Shown piece after piece: positions 12,240 through 24,478 of a stretch of 64,000 nucleotides of DNA. The number at the start of each line of letters is the position of its first letter. The stretch's first letter is position 1. This stretch comes from Adenanthera pavonina (lineage: Eukaryota; Streptophyta; Magnoliopsida; Fabales; Fabaceae). Under the pieces are notes generated by a model. The model searched no databases. It saw only the letters and a program-made list of their open reading frames with translations, and was not told the DNA's origin. Position numbers and translations under genes: made by a program. The stretch spans positions 27,798,001 through 27,862,000 of the forward strand of contig JAIVEN010000014.1 in assembly GCA_026686845.1 (NCBI GenBank), written 5' to 3'.

Positions 12240-13122
12240 TTATAGAATTGAATACAATGTGTTTCATGGGCTTTCTTTACTTCAAAAGAATAACTACCAT
12301 CAAATAATCATGGATGCCTAAACACCATATCAACATGTTCAACTTCATCACACCCATGAGAACTAATTTCTAATGGCATCTATCAACAATATGAGTATCA
12401 CTAGAAACAAGCACACCACTATCAACAAAGTTCTTTATGACCTCACTAGTGACATCTAGAGCAGTTGTCTCCACTAACGGTGGTAAATGATCATGACCAA
12501 TCACATCAACAATATCATTAACATTTTCCTCCTTGGGATTCTCAAGAATATCATACTCTAATTCATTAGAAACATCATCAACATAATAAGGATTTTGAGA
12601 ATTAGAGGTACCTTCGAGAGTAGTTGATGTTGAGGAAGATATCTCCTCCATTTGATCTTTTTGCTCCAAATGAGAATCACTAGAACTTGGAATTGAAATT
12701 TGTATCTTAGGAGTTTTCTCCTTTCCATGAGTTGGAAGATACTCATAGAAGTAGTGGTATGGTGCATACTTTTTGCTTCAAAATGAGCTTCATGCTACTC
12801 CAAGTATCACATTGTTTTTCCTTACTAAGATGCTTTCTTTCAAATTGTTCCCACCAAACTTTGGCTTTTCCTTCTAAGTGAAAAGTAGCTAATTTTACTT
12901 TCTCAGACTCAGAGTATTGGCAATTTTCAAACCATTGTTCAATTTTTCTTTCCCAGTCGAAGTACGTATCAAGATCACTCTCTCCATAGAATTTTTGGAT
13001 GTCCAATGTAACATCCTTTTCATATAAAGAACTTGCATGTCATCCAATTTGGCATTCAACTTCTTAATTTGATCATTGAAAGCTCTCATTAAAGCTTTAA
13101 GATCAAGTTCATCACTAGCCAT
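12240..13122 (-). pseudogene. Element B1 gag-like protein, N-terminal half, broken
   Basis: Begins MASDELDLKALMRAFNDQI at 13122 and covers the gag domain: YFDWERKIEQWFENC, HLEGKAKVWWEQF, SSMKLILKQK. It then continues to the acidic region and the HPWLFDD motif region near 12310. At least two frameshifts (near 13015 and 12765) split it into overlapping open frames. Sequence beyond 12240 is lost at the junction with a foreign LTR fragment, so the basic block and C-terminal domain are missing. It is the gag of a family I element whose 5' LTR starts at 14157. Confidence 0.85.
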
Positions 13123-14136
13123 GCTTAGAACCTAAAATGTTTGTGAATATAGACAAAGAAAGGACCTTGTACACTCTCTCACGAATGATGTATGTTTACT
13201 CATGTTTTGCACACTTTAAAGGCTTTTTCCATAAATGATATAATTACACTTTTGCCTTTTACCACTCACTCTTGCTTCCTATAAGAGTGCAAAATTGAAT
13301 TTGAACTTAAAATCAAGAAGGAATGTTTTAAGAAGTGAAAGATCCAAAATTTAAATTCTCAAAAAAGTTTAAAATGATGGTGGCCAAAAAACAAAGATGG
13401 ATTTTCTGTTTTTAGCAAAAGAAATCAAATTCTGCAGCCAAGAAAAGAAAAGAAAATGCTGGAAATTAAGATAATGAAGCACACCAAAATGAAGAAATTT
13501 TTAGATGACTCTCAAATCTGAAACAAAGGAAGAAATTGACGTTAGAGATTTGAACAGAACAAAAGGACAACAAAAAATTAGGAAAACTAAGATAGGAAGG
13601 GATTTTGGATAGAATTTACTAGAAGAGTAAAATTCTAAAAAAGTAATATGAAAGTAAGTTACCACTCAAGTGAAATGAATATAGACTCCTTTTGTGACTT
13701 GGGAACAAAAACTTCATATTTAGTAATTCAGAAACAAGCAACCCACAAATTAAGGGGTGCAAATCTAGCAATTAATGTAAATCAATCCAAACCAAATATA
13801 ATTAGCAAATTTAAACTTCAAAGGTGCTCAATTTTGGATTTTTTTTTTCAGCCATCAAATTCTCTTTTTTTTGTATGATTTTTTTCACTACACTTTTTTT
13901 TCCTTGCAGCACCCCACATTGGATTAATCTGAAACGAACACACAATTAGAATAAAGATGCTGAATAGTACTATGAATTTAGGAAGGGATCTAACTAGAAA
14001 AGGAAAGAACATATGGAAAAAAAAATCTGGATAGCAAGTATGAACAGTACTACAAATTTTTTTTTCGGGAATAGTAAAGGAGATGATCGACACAAAGGAA
14101 AAATGAAGCAAAAATATGACACACCTTGATTTGCAA
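13123..14136 (-). other. Element B1 leader
   Basis: Non-coding leader on the minus strand, homologous to the leader of G. ATGAACAGTACTAC, TGAATAGTACTATGAA and similar words lie at 13955-14055. I see no convincing coding sequence; small open frames here are T- and F-rich by-products of AT-rich DNA. Confidence 0.65.
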
Positions 14137-14154
14137 GTCAAAGTTCTGATACCA
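14137..14154 (-). other. Element B1 primer-binding site
   Basis: The minus strand reads TGGTATCAGAACTTTGAC two bases inside the LTR end. The first ten bases match the initiator-Met tRNA primer site common in plant LTR elements (TGGTATCAGAGC). The eleventh is A instead of G. Confidence 0.8.
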
Positions 14155-14395
14155 AATGATGGCAGACACGTTAGGAACCCGTTCTATGAGCCCTCTTTGA
14201 GATAAGGATCGTGCAACTTAAGGAAAGATGAATAGAACACAAGAATAACGAAGAACAACAACGAACAAAAACTTAAAAAATAGAGACGATGAAAATAAGA
14301 AGATTGAAAAGTAAATGTTGGTCAAAAGAAATAAACTCTAAGAGAACCTATTTTTTGAATCCTAACTCTGGGATGCCACAAGAATCACCACTTCT

Positions 14396-15309
14396 TGATA
14401 AGTGAACCCTTTTGGAACCCGTCCAAAGAAACCACTTTTATGTGTATGACACCCGAATCTTTGCGAAACAAGGGACACAAAGACTGGAAACTTGAAAAAA
14501 AAAACAATAAGAAGAAAGACACACAAAGATGAGAATAATCAAGAAAGCACACAAGATATGTTGGTCTAGGTGAATTAGAACCCAAGAGAACCGGTCTCTT
14601 GAACCCTAGTTCCGGTGACGCCACAAGGAAGGACCAATTCCTTGATAAGTCGCAGTATGCTCTAGCACTCAAAGAACGCAAGAGAAACTCACATAGTCTG
14701 AAACTTTAATCATTCAAAAATCTAAAAAAACGTACATGAAAGTTAGCCTTAAATAGGCAAGGTAAAATCTAACCTAATAAGCCTAGAAACCCTAATTAAT
14801 TTGGGCTTAAGTAATCCTAATAGGATTAGGAGACTTTAGGCCCAAACAACACTCCTATTAGACCTAGGAAACTAGTAAAATAAAATAACGAAAATTCATT
14901 AGAAAATAATAAAATAAGACATAAGCCCTTATAAACATGCCAACATATTAATGAAATCACATGTTTGGTACATGACATGTTTATTTACAAGGTGGGCTAT
15001 CAAAAAGACTACTAATTAACTAATTGGGCTTTAGTAATTAACAAAGTTCAGCCCATAATTAATAAAAACGAAATTAACACTAATTAAGCCCATTAATGTC
15101 TAAGTCACATGCTCTTTTAATAAAGCACATGATATTTTAAGTAACCTCCTTCAATGGGCTCCTCTTGGACTTGGATCTTAAACTTATATTTTGGAGTTGA
15201 TGATTTCACTTAAGCTTGGGCTTTATATTCAGCACCTTGATCAAGTCTTCCAAGTTCTCCATGCTTCGCTCTAAACTCTTGCAATTCATGCCTAGCCCTT
15301 ATTCTATCA
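14396..15309 (-). repeat. Element B2 3' LTR (914 bp)
   Basis: TGATAAGTGAACCC .. CTTATTCTATCA on the plus strand, immediately followed by the purine tract complement. It encodes the last residues of the B2 protein. Confidence 0.93.
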
Positions 15310-17692
15310 TTCCCTCCTTCCTCGAAAAGATTCATCCTCGAATCTCCATAATCTACGTGGAAAGAAAGGGAACGATTAAAAGCATCAAATAGATAACAAT
15401 GAGTATACTTACCTTTTAGACTTAATTGTTGCTTTGTGGCTTTGATCTTTACATTAACTTGGAAGACAATATTCTCCCTTGGTTGCAAATTGGCTTTAAA
15501 TGTTTCTCTAAGCTTTTGCAACCAATCTCCAGGATCAAAAATCTTACTATGCAATCCATTTGTTTGAATTACATACAACTCATTTTCATGGATTGGAAAA
15601 TAAGAGCTTTCATCAACCTCACTCAAAACCTGTAATAAATAGCTAAACACCAATTCGAAACAACAAAACTTAAATGGAACCAAGGTGTTAGCGGATTCAT
15701 GGGAAATAATATGGGGACAAAACTTGACACAAAAGGACTTAATTGAAACTAATGCATGAGAAAGATCATACAAGATGAAATCTGGGCAGATGTGATTATA
15801 ATTCAATAAACTCAAAATCTGGACAGATTTAATATTAAATGATGATGCACAATGGTAAGACAAAGATAGAGAAGTAATGACTAAAGAAGTACATACTAAC
15901 ACAAAACCAAAAGAAGAGAATGAACAAGAAAGAGAATGGAACATAATAGACTTATGTGGATGAGATGGGACACAATGCCAACAATGGAGCATGAAAGCAC
16001 ATGACTTATGAAACACACAAGCAACATAAAACTTAAAACGAATAGGAACTACTTCACAAATGCATAGGAAATACAAAATACTATGATGATGAGATGGAAT
16101 GACATAGAAGGATAAACTAGAGAAAGAAGGCACTAAAGTAACTAATGGACTCATTATTGATTCATGCAATTTGGACTCAAAAGGAATTGCGGACTCATGC
16201 AACAATGATGGATGACATAATTTAAAGAAATTAGAAACATAATGAGAAGGACAAAGAAAATACAATAAAGACACATAAGAAAGATGAGGTAAAGAAGGAA
16301 GAAGTTTTGTACAAACTACTTTAAGCTTACTTTCACTTTCATTCTTCCTCAAACTCTCCTTTTCTTTTCTCTTTTCTCTCTTTTTCTTTCTCTTTTTCAT
16401 TCTTCTCTCAATCTTTTTCACACTTATTCTTTTTGCACTCTTTGCATTTTTGTGGACTCTTTCTCTCTTAGTTTTCCCACTCATGTTTTTCCACTTAAGC
16501 TTACTCTTTATTTTCTCATGAGTTTCACCTAAATTACATGGCAATGATTCATGGGCCTTTTCCACTACAAAAGAACATAGACTAATATGCTCATTCAAGT
16601 TAGAATCAAAAGCATAATTTCCAACTACCATGTCAATATGCTCAACATCAATGTAATTATAAGAGTCAATTACCAAAGAAATCATACCATCCACAGAATT
16701 TTCCACCAAATCATAAATAACAAATAAATCATGTTTTTCAGCTAAAGGATGCAAAGAATGATAATTTTGCTCATAAGCAGAAGCAATATTATGCAATTCC
16801 TTTTCCAATTGTGCTACAACATTATTTTCAATTTGCACACTAGAAGCACAACTAGAATCATCTAAGCCTTTTAACACAACACTATCAGCATCTGGATCAA
16901 TTCTCTCTTCAAGATTTAGCAAGTTATCATGTTTAATACTATTATCACAATTAATAAGATTAAACTCATTGGGATTCTCAAGTTCAGCACATCTCAATTT
17001 AGATTTCAATTCAATTGTTTCAACACAAGGGATATCATCAATGTAAGCAATATTATTCATCTTACTAGAATTATCACATCTTAAATCACAAGAGATATCA
17101 GTATTAGAATTTTGAGGTTTAGGCATACCTGTAGCGAATTCTCTCATTACATCATCAGTTGTTGAAGTAGTAGCAATGTCATTATCCACTTGATCATCTT
17201 TCTCCATGTGGGAATCACATGAATCTTGGACCACGGACATTTGCATCTCCTTGAAATGTTCAACCACACTTTTAGCTTTGGATGGCATGTATTTTGCCTC
17301 AAGACTGCTCTCATTTCATTCCATGTTATAATGGAAGGTTCTCCATTCGTAGCTCGTCTAGTTTCCATCTATTTCCACCAAGCAGCAATCTTTTTACCTA
17401 ATCGAAGGTAAGCACATTGTGCCTTCTCTATTTCGAAGTAGTTGTAACATGCGAAGACTTGTTCAACTTTTCTTTCCCAATCCAAGTAAACATCAGGATT
17501 TTTCTCACCATGAAATAGTGGAATCTTCGGTTTGATGTTGCTAAGAACATCCGTGTGAGCAGGAACCTTTGGATTACGCCTTGCTTTAGCTTTAGCAGGG
17601 AACTCCAGGCGATCCAATTTTGCATTCATTTCCTTAATTTGATCATTGAATGTCCTTAATAAGTCCTGAAAATCAACTTCTCCAACAGCCAT
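15210..17692 (-). pseudogene. Element B2 gag-like protein, two lesions
   Basis: Starts MAVGEVDFQDLLRTFNDQI at 17692 and has the gag features PLFHGEKNPDVYLDWERK and KIAAWWK. An in-frame TAG follows the paired Trp near 17368. A one-base loss in an A-run near 17290 shifts the frame, after which 692 codons are open (17288-15210). That part holds an acidic, Asn-rich region and a degenerate protease-tail segment. Next comes the block RRMKKRKKKREKRKEKE, then a Ser/Phe/His/Cys-rich region. It closes with the conserved FDPGDW and DYGDSRMNLFEEGGND motifs, and the frame ends about 33 residues inside the LTR. Apart from two lesions the frame is preserved, which fits recent movement using proteins from other copies. 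Confidence 0.88.
15310..15325 (-). other. Element B2 polypurine tract
   Basis: The plus strand reads TTCCCTCCTTCCTCGA beside the 3' LTR, so the element strand has GAGGAAGGAGGGAA. This is the expected primer for plus-strand DNA synthesis. Confidence 0.85.
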
Positions 17693-18600
17693 GTTTATAA
17701 TATGAAATGTTAATGTAAACTAAAGAGAAAAGAAAAAGGGACCTCACACACTCTCTCATGTGTTTCACTCAAATAATGCAGATGTACTCGTGTTTCACAC
17801 TAAATCAAGGCTTTTTTTCAAATATGATGCAATTTCTCTCTTGCCTTTTTCCACTCAAAGCTTACTTTCTTATGAGAGTGCTAAATTAAAACCACAACTT
17901 CAATCAAAAGAAAATCAGTTTTTAAAGTAGTGGCAATCACAGAAAACCAAAGTTCAAAATTAAAGTTCTCAAAGATCTAATTTAATTAAACAAATAACTA
18001 ACACAAAATGAGCACAAAGGAACTGAAATTTCCAACAAGAGAAATCTGAAGGAAATAGATCAAAGAAGGATGAAAATTTGTAGGAAATTGATAAGGAAAG
18101 AAATCGAAGGAAAGACAAATTATAGATATTTTAATGAGACTTCCCACCAAAGTTGATAAATTAAGTCAATCAAGTCTCAAATCAAATCCAATCAAATAAT
18201 TTGTTTTTATTTTTACTACTTTTTTTTTGTTGCTGCTATATATATATATTACTTTTTTTTGGCAGCAATAAATCTCACTTTTTTTTTCATATTTTTTTTT
18301 AATTTTTTTTCTGCTTTTTTTATTCAGTTGCTGCTATATTCTTTTTTTTTTCAGCAATCAATCAATCCTTTTTTTTCTTATTTTTTGAACAGTAACTGTG
18401 AACAGTAACAAAACAGTGACGATGAACAGTAATCCGAAACAGTACGAGCAAAGACCTGAACAGTAGGAACAGTGACGCAAAACAGTATGATGAACAGTGA
18501 CGCGTACGAGTGAACAGTGACGCAAAAAAAAATTTCCCGATGCAACGAAGATGTGAAACAAGAAAATAAGGAAAAATAAAGAACACACCTTGATTTGTAA
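17693..18600 (-). other. Element B2 leader with ACTGTTCA-type motif cluster
   Basis: Untranslated leader. Bases 18385-18530 hold about ten copies of GAACAGT, most as GAACAGTGACG or GAACAGTAA, at irregular 10-25 base spacing (ACTGTTC in element orientation). Next to it are T-rich runs and an alternating TA stretch near 18238. The other elements have a comparable cluster at the same place. Confidence 0.75.
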
Positions 18601-18601
18601 A

Positions 18602-18618
18602 CCCAAGCTCTAATGCCA
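18602..18618 (-). other. Element B2 primer-binding site
   Basis: The element strand reads TGGCATTAGAGCTTGGG, two bases inside the LTR. It is an initiator-Met type site with two differences from TGGTATCAGAGC. Confidence 0.75.
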
Positions 18619-18620
18619 AA

Positions 18621-19534
18621 TGATAAGTGAACCCTTTTGGAACCCGTCCAAAGAACCCACTTTTATGTGTATGACACCCGGATCTTTGCGAAACAAGGGA
18701 CACAAAGACTGGAAACTTGAAAAAAAAAACAATAAGAAGAAAGACACACAAAGATGAGAATAATCAAGAAAGCACACAAGATATATTGGTCTAGGTGAAT
18801 TAGAACCCAAGAGAACCGGTCTCTTGAACCCTAGTTCCGGTGACGCCACAAGGAAGGACCAATTCCTTGATAAGTCGCAGTTCGCTCTAGCACTCAAAGA
18901 ATGCAAGAGAAACTCACAAAATTTGAAACTTTAATCATTCAAAAATCTAAAAAAACGTACATGAAAGTTAGCCTTAAATAGGCAAGGTAAAATCTAACAT
19001 AATAAGCCTAGAAACCCTAATTAATTTGGGCTTAAGTAATCCTAATAGGATTATGAGACTTTAGGCCCAAACAACACTCCTATTAGACCTATGAAACTAG
19101 TAAAATAAAATAACGAAAATTCATTAGAAAATAATAAAATAAGACATAAGCCCTTATAAACATGCCAACACATTAATGAAATCACATGTTTGGTACATGA
19201 CATGTTTATTTACAAGGTGGGCTATCAAAAAGACTACTAATTAACTAATTGGGCTTTAGTAATTAACAAAGTTTAGCCCATAATTAATAAAAACGAAATT
19301 AACACTAATTAAGCCCATTAATGTCTAAGTCACATGCTCTTTTAATAAAGCACATGATATTTTAAGTAACCTCCTTCAATGGGCTCCTCTTGGACTTGGA
19401 TCTTAAACTTATATTTTGGAGTTGATGATTTCACTTAAGCTTGGGCTTTATATTCAGCACCTTGATCAAGTCTTCCAAGCTCTTCATGCTTCGCTCCAAA
19501 CTCTTGCAATTCATGCCTAGCCCTTATTCTATCA
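18621..19534 (-). repeat. Element B2 5' LTR (914 bp)
   Basis: Same ends and length as 14396-15309, at about 98% identity by eye. Confidence 0.93.
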
Positions 19535-19925
19535 TAAGTCCTCATTCTTTCTGGCACTCAAAGATGAGCAAGAAAGAACTCACTAAACAACAACAAAGTT
19601 GCTGAAAAGAAACTCATTCATTCATATTGTGCTTTCCAAGAGTACATGAGGTGTTCATTTGTGGACAAAATATTAACCCACAAACTAACTCTAGTTCTGC
19701 CCATAAACCTAACCAAAGTTAAGCTTATTAAGGCAAAAAGGAAACCATAAGGAAAAAAAAAGGAGCATTTAATTCTAATTTTGAATTTGAAAAAGTTGGC
19801 TCCTCTTTAATACATAAAAGAAAACAAATCAGATTTATGATTGTATGTTCTATATTCAAAAAGGAAACAAATTAACTAAAATGATATTTAAAAACGTCAC
19901 TTTTAGTGAGTACATGAGAAGCACA

Positions 19926-20817
19926 TTCATGAGGGTGATTTGAAATGAAAGAGAGAGGATACGTGAGGGTGATTTGAAAGTAAAAAAAAAGTTGAGAGTA
20001 GGTGTTGTTTTTATCAAAAAAATTTAAGATAAGAAATTTCTTCTCTTCATATTCATTCCATCTCATTCATAGTTGGGGTTTTCTTATGGGTTGAACCTTT
20101 TTTAGAATATGATCTTATATCTTTTTCTCTTCTTGAATATTTCCATAGATCCTAAGTTTGATGTTTTTAGAGATCCATAGAACAATTTATTCACACCGAT
20201 AAACATCTCATAATAGGTGGAGGTATACTTGTGATGTATTTTATTTTCTTCTCTTGAATTTGTTTTTGTACACCCTAAAGTATGATATTTTGGTGAAGTC
20301 TTAAAGACAAATTACTCATATCTCTGAATATTCTTAATAAGGATAGAAGCATATTCTCATTGATAATAGATAAATTTGTCCTACTTTATCATGGTTTGTA
20401 TTCAATAAGCCAAAGTGCATAACTACATGATTATGGTCATACTTACCAAACACATTGGTTAGATTAATGGAATGACACTCCGTGATATTCCTTCAAACTT
20501 AAATATTGTAATGAGTTTTTATTTTTTTATTTCTTCTCATTATTTATTTTTCCTTCTTTTCCTTCATTTTTTTCTTTCTTTCTTTATTATTATTATTTTT
20601 CTTTCTTCTTCTTTTTCTTTTCTTTTCTCTTTTTTTTATTTTGTTTTATTTTTTATTGTTCTTTCTTTCTTTTTATCTTCTAAAGGTTATGATATTAGAA
20701 AATTACATCTTCTCTTTCAAAACCATGGAATTCAGTCAAAATATTTATCTTTCAAAGTTGTAATAGAAGGCACATATAATAAGGAGGTAACTTTTATGTG
20801 CTTTATAATAATGATAG
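19926..20817. other. Unassigned sequence with a pyrimidine-rich tract
   Basis: No gene recognised. Near 19926-19990 the word GTGAGGGTGATTTGAAA or close variants occur twice. Bases 20515-20680 are almost pure T/C low-complexity DNA, which produces a spurious Phe/Ser-rich open frame. Confidence 0.5.
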
Positions 20818-21245
20818 TGATAAGTGAACTCTTATGGAACCCGTCCAAAGAACCCACTTTGATACGTAAGGCACCATGATCTTTGCAAAACAAGGAACAC
20901 AAAAACTATAGACCGAAGAAAAGAACAAAAATGCACAAGAACAGAAGCAAAAGAAAGCCAAAATAAAGAAATAAGATGAATAGTTACGTCTTAATGAATT
21001 AGAACCTTAGTTCCGGTGACGTCACAAGGATTGACCAATTCCTTGATAAGTTATAGTATTCTCTCTAACACTCAAAGAAACACAAGAGAAAAACTCATAA
21101 AATTGAAATTCTTGTTCGTCTAAATCTGAAAAGCCACACATAAAAATTAGCCTTAAATAGGCAAAGTAAAATTTAACCTAATAAGCCTAAAAAACCTAAT
21201 TAATTTGGACTAAAGTAATCCTAATAAGATTAGGAGACTTTGGGC
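20818..21245 (-). mobile_element. Family II LTR fragment
   Basis: Starts TGATAAGTGAACTC and follows the B2 LTR (14396-14850) through AGTTCCGGTGACG, TTCCTTGATAAGT and TTAGCCTTAAATAGGCAA, with more substitutions. Because a different flank precedes TGATAAG here, TGATAAG belongs to the LTR. It breaks off into gypsy coding DNA at about 21245. Confidence 0.85.
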
Positions 21246-21507
21246 TAAATCTCGAGTGCATCCTCATGGATTATATACACCTTTGCCTGTTCCTTTGCAT
21301 CCTTAGGTGGACATTTCTATGGATTTTGTGCTTGGATTGCCTAGGTCCCTAGTTGGTAAGGAAAGTGTATTTGTTGTGGTGGATAGGTTTAGAAAGATGG
21401 CTCATTTCATTGCTTGTTCTAAAACAAATAATGCTACCCACATCTCTGATCTGTTCTTTAAGGAGATAGTTAGATTGCATGATTTTACCCAGGTATGTTA
21501 GTAATCG
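21246..21507 (+). pseudogene. Ty3/gypsy integrase core fragment
   Basis: Encodes the start of a plant Ty3/gypsy integrase catalytic domain: a GLYTPLPVP segment, then VDISMDFVLGLPRS, VVVDRFRKMAHF, and ATHISDLFFKEIVRLH. The Asp of DISMDF is the expected first catalytic Asp. One TAG interrupts the frame just before VDISMDF. A frameshift after LHD puts a VSNRD-like segment (family form IVSDRD) in another frame. The fragment is cut at 21507 by element D's LTR. It is the only recognisable gypsy enzyme sequence in the window, and is chromovirus-like by motif. Confidence 0.85.
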
Positions 21508-22270
21508 TGATAGAGTATGATTGAGGCATGAAGCATTTAGAGTCCTTGGACATGGCACTGAGCTTGGAAAGAGCATGAAGCCCAACTATTTGAATCAAGC
21601 TGCAGCCTAAAAAAAGAGCTAGAAAGTATGGAAATGCTTCCAATCATATAAGCTAATGGTCCAAGCCCAAAAGAAGCCTATTTGGGTGATATAACTTGAA
21701 GATAACGTGTGCTTCTCATATGACTATTAAAAGTGACGTTTTTATATGATTAATATTTAGGCCAAAAGTTTCCTATTTAAATTAGGCTACTTTTTTTTGA
21801 TTTCTTTTTAAATTTGTTTCCTAATTTGAAAAAGGTGATAGGAGCCATCTTTGGAGAATTAATTCAACACCTTATGTCCAGATTCATTGTATAATGAAGT
21901 ATCACCTTTTAGGAATATTTAATGCTTATTATTCCTAGGGATTCTTGGTAGCCTTTTTCCATCTATAAATAGGCACCACTTTGTAAGGTTTTCTACACAA
22001 TATGAACGAATGAATTTCTTTTCAGCAACTTTGTGGTTGTTCAGTGAGTTCTTTCTTGCTTATCCTTGAGTGCCAGAAAGAATGAGGACTTATCAAGGAG
22101 TGGTGATCCTTGTGGTGTCCCAGAGTTAGGATTCAAGAGACGGGTTCTCTTGGAGTCTATTTCCTTCGACCAACATTTTGCCTCAGTTTTCTTATTTTCA
22201 TCATCTCTACTTTTCCGTTTTTATTCATTGTTGTTCTTCATTGTTCTTGTGTTCAATTCATCTTTTCTTA

Positions 22271-23228
22271 TGATGAAAGATCCAAGCGGAACTCGTCCGA
22301 TTGAACCTCCAATGACTCGGAATGAACCACGGATAGTGCTAGAATCAAATAAGGATACACAAACAACAAGGAAAGCACGAGGAGAGAAAATATGTGAATC
22401 TGAAAAATAAGAAGAAAATAATGCACGAAAATAAGAAGAAAATAAGAAAAATATGTTAGTCAATAAAATAAGACCCTAAGAGAACTCGTCTCTTAGAACC
22501 CTAGCCTTGGGACGCCACAAAGGAAAACTACTCTTTTGATAAGTCTAAGAATTCTCTCAATAACATAAGGGATACAAGAGGAAAACTCACAAGAAAAGAG
22601 CATAAGTTCTAAAAATTCATTCTCATTAATTTGGCTCCCTCCAAAGTACATAAGTGGCTCCTTATATAAAGGAATAAGGTAACCAAAACCCTAGGTTAAA
22701 ATAAAAAAATGAAAATTACAATAAAAGTAAAGAAAATAATTAGATTTAATCCTAAAGAAGACACCACAATCTAAATAAAAACGGAAACAAAATATTCTTG
22801 CAAATCAAAGGTGGCACCTTTTTGCTGAAAAGAAAAGACAATCCTAGATTCTAATATTTAAAAATTAGGAAACAATTAAATCTTAATATCCAAGACAATC
22901 TTTGATCATATGCCTTATTCTGAAAATTAAATAATAAAAAAATGAAAATTCTAAATAAAATAGAATAAAGAAGACTCCTTTTTTAACTGATCACATGAGT
23001 GGCACATGATCACTTAAGTAATCTCTTCTAAGTGGGCTCTCTTTGGGCTTGGATTTGTAACTTGCATGGAAGAGAACATATATTTGGACTTCTTAGGTTG
23101 GACTATCTATTCCTTGCAATGGAACTTTAGCCTCCCAAGCTTGATTTGCAAGTGATGAAGCTTCCTTTTTATGCTTTGCAATTTGTCCAAGGACCCTCAA
23201 TGTTTCATGGCTCAAGTGTACTCTATCA
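22271..23228 (-). repeat. Element C 3' LTR (958 bp)
   Basis: Complete LTR followed by the purine tract complement TTCCCTCCCTCTTCG. The outer 240 bp recur at 24479-24718 with few differences. Confidence 0.88.
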
Positions 23229-24478
23229 TTCCCTCCCTCTTCGAAAGGATTCGTCCTCAAATCTCCATAATCTACATGGAAGGAAAAGGAAAGATTAGAA
23301 GCATCAAATAGATAATAAGGAGTATACTTACCATTTAAGCTTAATTGATGCATATTTGCTTTAATCCATCCATGAACTTCAAGGAAATCACTCTCCCTTT
23401 GCTGCAAACCTGTTTTAAATGTTCGTCTAAGCCTTTGCAACCGTAACATTGCTCCAAAGTCGAAAATCTTATTTTGAAGCTTTAGTGAAGAAAATATGGA
23501 ATCTTTCTTCATATCATTTTCACTAATATCCTGCCACAAAGAACTAGACACAAACTTGACACAACTAGACTCAAATAAAACCAAAGGGTTAAGGAAAAGA
23601 TGAAGCATGAAATTAGGATGAAATATGACACAAAAAGACTCAAAAGTGACTAAGGTGGTTCAATGATCATATGAGAAGAAATCTGGACAGATTTGGATAT
23701 AATTCATTAAATTCAAAATCTTGACAGATTTAACAAATATAGATGATGCATAATGATAGAATAAATATGGAGATATAATAACTAAAGGGACATACACTAA
23801 CATAAGACAAGAAGAGAATGAAGTAGAAAGAGAATGGAACATAATAGACTTATATGGATAAGATGGGACACAATCCCAACAATGGAACATGAAAACACAT
23901 GACTTATGAAACACACGAGCAGCAAAGAAAGAAACATATATCTCATGGGACACTAAGTTATCAAATGAACGTGTTATCACATTGGACTCAAGAGAAATTA
24001 AGGTTTCATAACACAAAGAGGGACGGAATAAACTACAAAACTCAGAAACTAAGTAAGAAGGACAAAGAAGATGAAGTGAAGGAACAAAAGAAGAGAGAAG
24101 AAGTTTAGTAAAACTAAGCTTCACCTCACTTTCTCTCAAACAACTCTCAATTATCTTTCTACTCTTATCTTTTTCCTCTCTCTCATTTCTGTTTTCTCTC
24201 TTTTTCTTCCTCTTTTTCTTTCTTTTCTCACTTTCTTCTCACTCACTCTTTTTGCATTCTTTGCATTTTTCTGGACTTTTTTTTCTCTTGCAGCTCTTAT
24301 TTTTCTCACTCATGCTTTTCTCTCTTTCATTTGTCCTCTTAAGCTCACTCTTCATTCTCTCACAAATTTCATTCAAATGAATATATGACAATGGTTCTTT
24401 GGTTTTTGCTTTTTCCAAAACCAAAGAACATTTTCCAACATGTGTATTCAAATCAACACAATCAAGGTCTCCAATCAC
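23093..24478 (-). pseudogene. Element C gag-like protein, C-terminal half
   Basis: Three open pieces (24478-24239, 24139-23660, 23608-23093) correspond to the middle and end of the family protein. They are a degenerate protease-tail region, a Lys/Arg/Glu-rich stretch, a Ser/Phe/His/Cys-rich region, and the C-terminal domain with NGKYTPYYLFDAS and DYGDLRTNPFEEGGND. The last motif is the clearest copy in the window of the gypsy pol C-terminal signature. The frame ends about 45 residues into the LTR. The basic block is interrupted (stops near 24240), and the gag domain is absent. Confidence 0.8.

Larger units (their letters stand above)
14396..19534 (-). mobile_element. Element B2: non-autonomous LTR retrotransposon, family II
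   Basis: A full-length element with two 914-bp LTRs that differ at roughly 17 sites by eye (about 2%), so it is young. In element orientation the order is 5' LTR 19534-18621, primer site, leader 18601-17693, gag-like frame 17692-15210, purine tract GAGGAAGGAGGGAA, 3' LTR 15309-14396. There are no pol domains. It was inserted into the family I LTR of B1 at a site reading TTGATAAGTCC elsewhere. No clean 5-bp duplication is visible (left CTTCT, right TAAGT). Only TAAG repeats, and only if the LTR start is read seven bases later. Confidence 0.92.
14157..19925 (-). mobile_element. Element B1 5' LTR, interrupted by element B2
   Basis: The LTR lies in two pieces, 14157-14395 (TGATGGCAGACACGTTAGG onward) and 19535-19925 (TAAGTCCTCATTC.. 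to GAGAAGCACA). Joined, they match the family I LTR in order, as in 28371-28990. The insertion that separates them is B2. The outer U3 end after about 19925 is missing. Confidence 0.85.

Noticed and set aside
14385..14681. Twin frames MRSLSARAYCDLSRN / MHSLSARANCDLSRN (also 18610-18906)
   Set aside because: LTR U5 sequence of element B2 present in both LTRs; no evidence that it is translated.
20472..20879. 135-codon open frame
   Set aside because: It lies across a low-complexity T/C tract, shows no domain and has no relatives in the window.
22066..22410. Repeated small frame starting MSARKNEDLSRSGDPCGVP (also 61346, and minus-strand copies at 8161 and 28637)
   Set aside because: It recurs because it lies in the R-U5 part of the family I LTR. 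It varies in length and end, and has no start context or conservation beyond the LTR itself.
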